Assembly (NCBI GenBank): GCA_942492065.1 | Contig: CALODV010000008.1 | Coordinates: forward strand, 124,001 to 188,000 | From: G963665815 sp942492065 | GTDB lineage: Bacteria; Cloacimonadota; Cloacimonadia; Cloacimonadales; JAIOQZ01 | Length of the DNA: 64,000 bases | Direction: 5' to 3' | Translations under genes and position numbers: made by a program | The notes under the pieces: generated by a model | Told to the model about the DNA's origin: nothing | Database searches by the model: none | Seen by the model: only the letters and a program-made list of their open reading frames with translations | In this document: piece after piece, positions 47,253 through 54,031 of the stretch | How the letters are laid out: each line of letters begins with the position of its first letter | Position numbering within the stretch: position 1 is the first letter of the stretch

Positions 47253-47852
47253 ATGAGTAACACAAAGGAAAAAATTGTTAAGAACGCATTGAAATTGTTT
47301 CTTCAGAAAGGATTCGATAGAACTTCGATGAATGATATTGCCAGAGCTGTCGAAATTTCCAAACCTGCTATTTATCACCATTTCGAATCTAAAGAGGTAC
47401 TTGCTAACGGAGTACTTGAATACTTTGCAGATGTAATGAAAGAATGGAGTTTAAACAATGTTAAATCCTGCAAAAGTACTTATGAAAGGATAAAATTTTC
47501 ATTCGAGTCAATAGAAAGATTTCATGAAGTTGAGAAGATTGTTTTAGGTGAAGATGTAAGTTACAAGTATTCCTTCAATGATTTTATAATAATTGCCAGT
47601 AAAAACAGTGAGTCATTCAGAAGCAAAATTAAGAAAATTGTCACCCGTACACTTGAAATTGAAAAATTCAATATCTCTGAAGGACAAAAGGCAGGAGCAA
47701 TCAGGAATGACCTGGATCCTGAGATACTTGCTTATCAGATGCACTCAATTATTGAAGGTATATCTGTAGTCGCTGCTGCAGATATTTCTCTTGATCTTGG
47801 CTCAATTGGCACAAAACTTTTTGAGCAGTTCTGGCTTCAAATCAAGAAGTAA
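47253..47852 (+). CDS. TetR/AcrR-family transcriptional regulator
   Basis: 199 residues. N-terminal helix-turn-helix (about 24-46: NDIARAVEISKPAIYHHFESKE), the classic TetR DNA-binding pattern; variable ligand-binding helical C-terminus (about 55-199). The operator-like palindrome overlapping its own promoter and similar GGTAGGTAA words before the next gene suggest it represses itself and the CPBP protease. No ribosome site precedes the ATG in the expected place, and the promoter geometry predicts a leaderless mRNA. A strong AAGGAGG at 47200 lies upstream of the promoter and has no proper start codon. Ligand unknown. Confidence 0.9.
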   Translation: MSNTKEKIVKNALKLFLQKGFDRTSMNDIARAVEISKPAIYHHFESKEVLANGVLEYFADVMKEWSLNNVKSCKSTYERIKFSFESIERFHEVEKIVLGEDVSYKYSFNDFIIIASKNSESFRSKIKKIVTRTLEIEKFNISEGQKAGAIRNDLDPEILAYQMHSIIEGISVVAAADISLDLGSIGTKLFEQFWLQIKK

Positions 47853-47875
47853 ATTTTTTTACTCAATAAATATAC

Positions 47876-47889
47876 TTAACGGTAGGTAA
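47876..47889 (+). promoter_or_regulatory. Possible second TetR operator half-site
   Basis: TTAACGGTAGGTAA resembles the reverse complement of the 47228-47244 operator (CTTACCGACCGGTAGGT). It overlaps the ribosome-binding region of the CPBP gene. A further related word, TTACTTGGTAGGTAA, lies at 48811-48825. Confidence 0.4.
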
Positions 47890-47892
47890 AAT

Positions 47893-48633
47893 ATGAACAC
47901 TAAGATGTACAGACCATATATTGCAGTCGCATGTACGATAATAATCTATTATACTGCATTGTTTGTTGTTTCAAGAACTGATTTAGTCAATGCTCTTCTG
48001 GGCTCATTAGCATACATCAACAGATCGAATATAATACAAATTTATTTTCTTATTACTGCAATTGGTCTTTCTCTGATTTGGTTCAGAGGAAAGCTGAAAA
48101 AGATAGGATTTCGACTTCCAAATATAAAAATTCAACTGAAATCTATGAAGACAGCATTATGGGTCTCTCTTAGTGAAACGGTTTTCTTCTTTGCATGGGT
48201 AATATTTCTTGCGCCTGAGAATTCAGGAGGTAACCATCCGGCAATGAATCAAGGTTTTCTGAATACAATTGTATCTGTATGGATCATTGCCAGTTTTTGT
48301 GAAGAAGTATTGTACAGAGGATTTCTTCAGAGTTCCCTACATTCATGGAAGATATATAGGTTTAAAAAGGGTAAGCTTAATATAAGTTTACCGGTATTCA
48401 TCGGGGCATTGATATTTGCACTTGGACATTTTTGTCTGGTTCCTGCTATGGGATTGATGAAGACAATACCTATTGTTGTCGGTTGCTTTACAACTGGACT
48501 CGTAGCAGGTTATTATAGAGAAAAGAGCGATAGCATAATACCTGCGTACACATCGCATTTGATATCAAATATTGTTGGATCAAGTCCTATGTGGATTTCA
48601 CTTATTATAAAAACCATAAGTAGTTCAACTTAA
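47893..48633 (+). CDS. CPBP-family intramembrane metalloprotease (Abi/CAAX type)
   Basis: 246 residues with about six to eight membrane segments. The CPBP motifs are visible: EEVLYR (motif 1, EExxxR, near 137), FALGHF (motif 2, FxxxH-like, near 176), HLISN (motif 3, near 229). Family members cleave prenylated CAAX substrates in eukaryotes, and in bacteria process bacteriocins, give immunity to them, or regulate membrane proteins. It lies 40 bases after the TetR gene, with only GGTAGG as ribosome site, and is probably controlled by that regulator. Substrate unknown. Confidence 0.85.
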   Translation: MNTKMYRPYIAVACTIIIYYTALFVVSRTDLVNALLGSLAYINRSNIIQIYFLITAIGLSLIWFRGKLKKIGFRLPNIKIQLKSMKTALWVSLSETVFFFAWVIFLAPENSGGNHPAMNQGFLNTIVSVWIIASFCEEVLYRGFLQSSLHSWKIYRFKKGKLNISLPVFIGALIFALGHFCLVPAMGLMKTIPIVVGCFTTGLVAGYYREKSDSIIPAYTSHLISNIVGSSPMWISLIIKTISSST

Positions 48634-48786
48634 TTGAAATATATCCTTAGTACATCATTGTTTTTTTTCAGTTTGCCTTCATCTAACAATCTGTTAAACT
48701 CCTGAAAATCTTCCTCTGTCTCAGTTTTCTCTACAAAATATATCTCGTTCTCATCAGGATTCCATAAAAATTGCTCAACTGTTTCT
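48630..48786 (-). pseudogene. Remnant ORF without a start codon
   Basis: About 51 open codons on the minus strand (ETVEQFLWNPDENEIYFVEK near the beginning, ending LRIYFN and a stop that overlaps the CPBP gene end). It is closed upstream by a TAA and has no ATG, GTG or TTG in frame. The composition is protein-like, so it may be the decayed end of a gene. No family recognised. Confidence 0.35.
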
Positions 48787-49264
48787 TAGATGTTCAAAGA
48801 AATTCATGATTTACTTGGTAGGTAAATGTTTCATATGCAAACTATTTAGCAATTGAATCAATGGAATATAGGGTGAATCTTTTGTTTAACAAAGAGAAAT
48901 CAAAGAGTTCTTTTAATGTCACTCCAATGTCAACTTTCTATAAGACTGAAATCTGTTAAAATTAATGTAAGTTAAGAAAAAATGAGCTCTTTTCAAATTC
49001 TTGCTAATTACAATACGGTGCACAAGTTCTTAACATGATTAGAAAGATGATCTTAAACATTAGAAAAATAATAAAATAGAAGTTCATAAACTATAAAGAA
49101 ATGAAGAAGACTTCATAAAATCTTAACAGAAAACTTAAAAATATACTTTTGTATTGACAAAATAAAGATTTTTGCATGTTTATGAACGAAATAATTACTA
49201 TAAAAAGACAATGTTATCATGTTTGTGCCAAAATACTAACTTGATATGAATAAAATGAGGAAAT
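48787..49264. other. Non-coding stretch before the phosphonate operon
   Basis: About 480 very AT-rich bases. It holds a TetR-operator-like word (48811-48825), a short open frame around 48824-48955 with no convincing start, and the candidate operon promoter TTGACA (49154-49159) with ATGTTTA 16 bases on. Nothing else recognisable. Confidence 0.5.
49154..49182 (+). promoter_or_regulatory. Candidate promoter of the phosphonate operon
   Basis: TTGACA (49154-49159), 16 bases, then ATGTTTA. Same layout as the tpiA candidate. It lies about 80 bases before the first gene. Confidence 0.4.
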
Positions 49265-50563
49265 ATGAAAAAAGTTTATGTTGCATTAAGTGCTGATATA
49301 ATTCATCCTGGGCATCTTAACATTATTCAGGAAGCTCAGAAATACGGGGAAGTGACAGTTGGGGTTTTAACAGATAAAGCAATAGCCAGCTATAAGAGAC
49401 TTCCGTTTCTTGATTTTGAGCAGAGAAGACTGATTGTCAGTAACCTGAAAGGTGTTTCAGCTGTAATACCCCAAGAAACTCTAGATTATGTACCAAATCT
49501 TGAAAAAATAAAACCTGACTATGTTGTCCATGGAGATGACTGGAAAACCGGTGTACAGAGAGAAACTCGTCAACGAGTTCTCAATGCTTTGGCAAAGTGG
49601 GGTGGACAGCTCATTGAGCCTACATATACACCCGGAATTTCATCAACAAAACTTAATACAGGTTTGAAAGAAATAGGTACAACTCCTAACATCAGAAGAC
49701 AAAGACTTCGTCGTCTTTTGCAGGCTAAAGAAATTATAAAGATATGTGAAGCTCACAACGGTCTTACAGGACTTATTGTCGAGCACGCCTTTGTCAGCAA
49801 AGATAACATGAAGGTTGAATTCGACGGAATGTGGTCAAGCAGTCTTACAGATTCCACCGCAAAAGGAAAGCCGGATATAGGAGCTGTGGATTTGACATCA
49901 AGAATGAAAACTATGAATGATATTCTTGAGGTTACAACCAAACCTATTATTTTCGATGGTGATTCAGGCGGTCTTACCGAGCACTTTGTGTATATGGTGA
50001 GAACTCTTGAGAGAGAAGGAATATCTGCTGTAATTATAGAAGATAAAGTTGGATTGAAGAGGAACTCTCTCTTTGGTACTGATGTTGAGCAAAAGCAGGA
50101 TACTATTCAGAATTTCTGTAGAAAAATTTCTGCCGGAAAGCAGTCTCAGATTACTGAAGATTTCATGATTATTGCCCGAATTGAAAGCCTTATCCTCAAA
50201 ACAGGAATGGACGATGCCATAGAGAGAGCAAAAGCATACATTCAAGCCGGTGCTGATGGTATTATGATTCACAGTAAAGAAAAAACTCCTGACGAGATTC
50301 TGGAGTTCTGCAGAAGATTTCATGAATTCAAGGAAAAAGTACCATTAGTGGTTGTGCCAAGTACATATAACTCTATTACTGAGAAAGAGCTTGCTAAATG
50401 TGGTGTCAGGATTGTTATTTATGCTAATCAGTTGTTGCGCAGCGCTTACCCTGCAATGATGAAGACAGCAGAAACAATTCTCATGAACGACAGAGCTAAG
50501 GAATGCGACGAGATGTGCATGCCGATAAAAGAAATAATAACACTTATACCAGGATCAAACTAA
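49265..50563 (+). CDS. aepX: Bifunctional nucleotidyltransferase (HIGH type) - phosphoenolpyruvate mutase
   Basis: 432 residues. Residues about 1-135 form a cytidylyltransferase-like domain: HPGH (14-17) and ISSTKL (125-130), the two nucleotide-binding motifs of the TagD/Ect-type family. Residues about 150-430 form PEP mutase of the isocitrate-lyase superfamily: Mg-binding FDGDSGG (Asp231/233) and the mutase signature EDK(x5)NS at 259-268. The mutase makes phosphonopyruvate from PEP, the entry step of nearly all phosphonate biosynthesis. The transferase domain probably activates a phosphonate product with CTP. First gene of the operon; the next ORF starts on its stop. Confidence 0.93.
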   Translation: MKKVYVALSADIIHPGHLNIIQEAQKYGEVTVGVLTDKAIASYKRLPFLDFEQRRLIVSNLKGVSAVIPQETLDYVPNLEKIKPDYVVHGDDWKTGVQRETRQRVLNALAKWGGQLIEPTYTPGISSTKLNTGLKEIGTTPNIRRQRLRRLLQAKEIIKICEAHNGLTGLIVEHAFVSKDNMKVEFDGMWSSSLTDSTAKGKPDIGAVDLTSRMKTMNDILEVTTKPIIFDGDSGGLTEHFVYMVRTLEREGISAVIIEDKVGLKRNSLFGTDVEQKQDTIQNFCRKISAGKQSQITEDFMIIARIESLILKTGMDDAIERAKAYIQAGADGIMIHSKEKTPDEILEFCRRFHEFKEKVPLVVVPSTYNSITEKELAKCGVRIVIYANQLLRSAYPAMMKTAETILMNDRAKECDEMCMPIKEIITLIPGSN

Positions 50564-51657
50564 TGATACAGTTAGAGAATTTTGTAAGTAGCCTAAAAGA
50601 AAATAATTTTGGACCGGTAATGGGGGTTCCATGCTCGGTATTCAAAGATTTTCTGAACTATATAATTGATAATAAATCATTTGAACACTATGTCTGCAGC
50701 TCAGAAGGTGAATCGATGGGTGTAGCAGCAGGATTCAGTCTTGGTGGAAGATTACCTGTAATCTATATGCAGAATGATGGCTATGGTAACGCCGTAAATC
50801 CGTTATCTTCGCTTCAGCTAATGTATGAATTACCCGCATTAATGCTCATTTCCTGGCGTGGTGAACCCGGTAAGAAAGATGCTTATCAGCATTTACTGAT
50901 GGGGAAAACACTGACACGTTTACTGGAATTGTTTGAAATACCTTATGATATTCTTGACGAAGAGAATTTTGTAGAAAGTGTTTCAAAAGCAGCTGATTAT
51001 GTTAATATAAACAAGAAACCATACGCGTTAATTGTAAAAAAAGGTTTATTCGAGAAGTATAAAGTTGAAGCAGATAAGAAAGTGTTTCCTTTAAGGTCTG
51101 ACTATCTGATGAAACTGGCAGAGTTTGCCGAAAAAAGTGATATCTTTCTCGGAACAACCGGATTCACCGGCAGAGAACTTCATCAGATTGTAGATGTAAA
51201 AAGTAAATTCTATATGATGGGATCTATGGGATGCCTACCAGCCATTGGACTTGGGTTATCAAGATGCTTTGAACAGAAAAGAGTGTTCGTGCTTGACGGA
51301 GATGGAGCATTGTTAATGAAGATGGGATCTTTATCAACAATCGGGTTTTATAAACCTCAGAATCTTATACATATTTGCTTCGATAACAACAAATATGAGT
51401 CAACAGGATGTCAGCCAACAACAGCATCTACGACCGATTTTAAAGCTGCTGCTGCTGCATGCGGTTATCCAGAATCTGTTTATGTTGAAACTTTGAAAGA
51501 TTTTGGTGAGATTCTCAGCACATTGTCTTCCATGGAAAAACCAGTATTTATGCATGTTAAGACTAGTGCAGGATCTATTGATGATCTGAAACGACCATCA
51601 GAAACACCTGTTGAAATGCGAGATAACTTTATGGAGGCTATAGATGTGGAAATATAG
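50563..51657 (+). CDS. aepY: Phosphonopyruvate decarboxylase
   Basis: 364 residues from ATG 50563, which overlaps the mutase stop (TAATG). An in-frame ATG at 50503 lies within the mutase gene and would add an unrelated 20-residue tail. TPP-dependent decarboxylation of phosphonopyruvate to phosphonoacetaldehyde, pulling the unfavourable mutase reaction forward. Pyr domain at the N-terminus (GVPCSVFKDFLNYI, catalytic Glu in SEGESMGVAAGF near 47) and PP domain with the TPP/Mg motif LDGDGALLMKMGSL...DNNKYESTG near 245-290. The compact one-chain form is typical of Ppd enzymes. The dehydrogenase gene overlaps its end by 14 bases. Confidence 0.93.
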   Translation: MIQLENFVSSLKENNFGPVMGVPCSVFKDFLNYIIDNKSFEHYVCSSEGESMGVAAGFSLGGRLPVIYMQNDGYGNAVNPLSSLQLMYELPALMLISWRGEPGKKDAYQHLLMGKTLTRLLELFEIPYDILDEENFVESVSKAADYVNINKKPYALIVKKGLFEKYKVEADKKVFPLRSDYLMKLAEFAEKSDIFLGTTGFTGRELHQIVDVKSKFYMMGSMGCLPAIGLGLSRCFEQKRVFVLDGDGALLMKMGSLSTIGFYKPQNLIHICFDNNKYESTGCQPTTASTTDFKAAAAACGYPESVYVETLKDFGEILSTLSSMEKPVFMHVKTSAGSIDDLKRPSETPVEMRDNFMEAIDVEI

Positions 51658-52744
51658 TAATCCTGTCAGAATATTTTTTTCAGATAATTTCATGGACTCG
51701 CTTAGGGAAACAGTGTCCTCGGATGAGAACGTCCTGATAATGTGTTATTCATGGTTTACTGCAACAGAGGAATTCAAAAAGATTGAAGGCTATTTTAAAA
51801 ATATCATAGTATTTTCCGATATAGAACCTGATCCTTCTTTTACCAGCTGTGATAAAGCTGTGAGGTTTGCTCTTGACAATAAACCTGCAACACTTGTTGC
51901 AATAGGCGGTGGGTCAGTTATTGATACAGCAAAGGTTGTAAGACTGGCAATGTGTACTGAGTATGAATCAATCCTGAGTCTGTTCAGCCAGAAATACAAT
52001 GAGAGCAATCTGGTGAAATTCATTGCCGTACCAACAACACACGGTACATCAAGTGAGCTGACAAAATGGGCTACTGTCTGGGATAAAGAGAACAAGAAGA
52101 AGTATTCACTTTCTGATGATATAAACTATCCGGACTACGCTATATATGACAGCCAATTCGTAAAGAATCTTCCACTTGATATATCTATATCTACAACACT
52201 GGATGCTATGTCACATTCATTCGAGGCAATGTGGAATAATAATGCAAATCCGATATCTGATACTTATGCAATAAAAGCTATTAAGATCATTTTCGAAAAT
52301 TTACCAAAGCTGCATAAGAATACTGAAATGATAGTCAGACAAAATCTCATGGAAGCAACAGTTTATGCCGGTTTGGCATTCTCTAATACAAAAACAGCCG
52401 CAGCTCATTCTATCAGCTATCCTTTGACTTCGCTTTACGGTATACCTCATGGAATCGCCTGCTCGATGACAATAAGCAGTTTAATGAAGTTTAACGGTAT
52501 TTATATAGAAAAAAAGATATCCAGATTAATGAGCGAGCTTGATCTTAAAGATTTTAGTGAGTTCTGGTCAGTAATATATAAGTTTGTCTCCGGTAATACC
52601 GGATTCAGATTGTCAGATTATAACGTTAAGGGTGAAGATTTGACTGAGCTTGTGAAGCACTGTTTTAATAAAGATAGGATTGGGAACAATATCCATCCTT
52701 TAAACGAAGCAGATGTTTTTGATATTCTCAAGTCGAGTCTTTAG
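51644..52744 (+). CDS. Iron-containing alcohol dehydrogenase, probable phosphonoacetaldehyde reductase
   Basis: 366 residues. Group III Fe-ADH fold: NAD-binding GGGSVIDTAKV near 89, metal ligands Asp and His in TLDAMSHSFEAMW near 190-200, and two His in HSISYPLTSLYGIPHGIAC near 254-270. Position directly after Ppd argues that it reduces phosphonoacetaldehyde to 2-hydroxyethylphosphonate, as PhpC-type enzymes do in phosphinothricin, fosfomycin and related pathways. No aminotransferase is present, so 2-aminoethylphosphonate is not the expected product. GGAGG lies 7 bases before the ATG, inside the Ppd gene. The product identity is inference from context. Confidence 0.85.
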   Translation: MWKYSNPVRIFFSDNFMDSLRETVSSDENVLIMCYSWFTATEEFKKIEGYFKNIIVFSDIEPDPSFTSCDKAVRFALDNKPATLVAIGGGSVIDTAKVVRLAMCTEYESILSLFSQKYNESNLVKFIAVPTTHGTSSELTKWATVWDKENKKKYSLSDDINYPDYAIYDSQFVKNLPLDISISTTLDAMSHSFEAMWNNNANPISDTYAIKAIKIIFENLPKLHKNTEMIVRQNLMEATVYAGLAFSNTKTAAAHSISYPLTSLYGIPHGIACSMTISSLMKFNGIYIEKKISRLMSELDLKDFSEFWSVIYKFVSGNTGFRLSDYNVKGEDLTELVKHCFNKDRIGNNIHPLNEADVFDILKSSL

Positions 52745-52774
52745 TATTATATAATTTCAAATTATTGAGGCAGT

Positions 52775-54031
52775 ATGTATATTTTCTTAGCAGCATTATT
52801 GTTTTTGCCGGCTTCAATGCACGCATATCTTGATCCCGGTACAGGAACGGTTCTACTTAATTTAATTATAGCCGGTGTGGCAGCTGCAGTTTATTCTTTG
52901 AAAGGATTTTTCTTGAAAATTGTTGGTCGTGGAGATGAACTGCAAAAAAAAGAAGACATCAAGTTTAAAATTGCATTTTTGAGTGAAGGAAAGCAATACT
53001 GGAGTACATTCAAATCTGTTGTAGAAGCTCTTATTGATCACAATATACCATTTAAATACTATACTTTGGATGTAGAAGATCCGGCATTGCAAATAGAAAA
53101 CGATTTAATGAAATCCAAGTTCCTTGGATATGGGGGATGGGCATTTAATAAAGCCAGTCGTATTGAAGAAGAAGTTCTTCTTTGTACTACTCCAAATATT
53201 GGAACAAAGGGTTACCCCATAAATAGACCTGCTAAAGTTAAGCAGCTGATTCATGTGCTGCATAGTGTTCAGATTGTTTATAAAAAGGGTGGTCTGGATT
53301 CTTATGATACTGTAATCTTAGTCAACGAAATGCAGAAACAGGCTATCCTTGGCAATAGTGAGCAGGGAGAAATGAGCAGGAAAAATTTGGAAATACTCGG
53401 ATTACCTTATTTCGATTATCTCAGAGAAATCAAGAGTATGAAAACTCCGGTTAAATCTGAGACTGTTCTTATCGCATCTTCATGGGGGAGTAAAGGACTT
53501 CTAAATAGTTATGGTACTGACTTCATCAAAAAGATTGTAATTTCCGGTTCTAAAGTTATAGTCAGACCACATCCGCAATCAAGAATATCCGAGCCTGAGC
53601 TTATCAAGCTTTACAAGAAGCAACTTGAAAGTTTTGATGTTGTCTGGGATGAAACAATTGATCCATCAGTTTCCATGAATGAGGCAGCAATACTTATTAC
53701 TGATACTTCATCAATAAAATATGATTTTGCTTTTGTTTACGAAAAGCCGGTAATAACTCTCAACATTCCTCTGGATGCAATCAAAGACTTTGATACCAGC
53801 AATCTTAAAGCGTCCTGGATTACTGAAGTAGAGGAAAACATCGGTTGCATAGTGCAGAAAGGTGAAGAAGTATATATTGTTCAAAGAATTAAAGAAACAA
53901 TAATGTCATGCAATCCTGAATATTTGAGAAAATATCGCAGTAAAATTGTAGAGAATTACGGAGAAGCAGGGAAAGCTGTTGCTTTATACCTTCAGAGTTC
54001 TGCTAAAACTGTAGATGGAGGTAACAATTGA
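52775..54031 (+). CDS. Membrane-anchored CDP-glycerol glycerophosphotransferase-like protein
   Basis: 418 residues. N-terminal signal/anchor (about 1-17), then the YLDPGTG word at 18-24 and a second membrane segment (about 25-47), a short module seen in other small membrane proteins. The rest fits the TagB/TagF polymerase superfamily: a His in HVLHSVQ (near 165), RPHPQSR (near 264) and the C-terminal LITDTSSIKYDFAF...KPVITL (near 305-330) that holds the phosphate-transfer site. Such enzymes move glycerol-phosphate from CDP-glycerol onto teichoic-acid chains; in this operon the donor is more likely a CMP-phosphonate. GAGG before the ATG; it overlaps the next gene by 4 bases. Confidence 0.8.
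   Translation: MYIFLAALLFLPASMHAYLDPGTGTVLLNLIIAGVAAAVYSLKGFFLKIVGRGDELQKKEDIKFKIAFLSEGKQYWSTFKSVVEALIDHNIPFKYYTLDVEDPALQIENDLMKSKFLGYGGWAFNKASRIEEEVLLCTTPNIGTKGYPINRPAKVKQLIHVLHSVQIVYKKGGLDSYDTVILVNEMQKQAILGNSEQGEMSRKNLEILGLPYFDYLREIKSMKTPVKSETVLIASSWGSKGLLNSYGTDFIKKIVISGSKVIVRPHPQSRISEPELIKLYKKQLESFDVVWDETIDPSVSMNEAAILITDTSSIKYDFAFVYEKPVITLNIPLDAIKDFDTSNLKASWITEVEENIGCIVQKGEEVYIVQRIKETIMSCNPEYLRKYRSKIVENYGEAGKAVALYLQSSAKTVDGGNN

Noticed and set aside
48862..48957. 32-codon ORF from ATG 48862
   Set aside because: No ribosome site, very short, and composition no different from the AT-rich surroundings.
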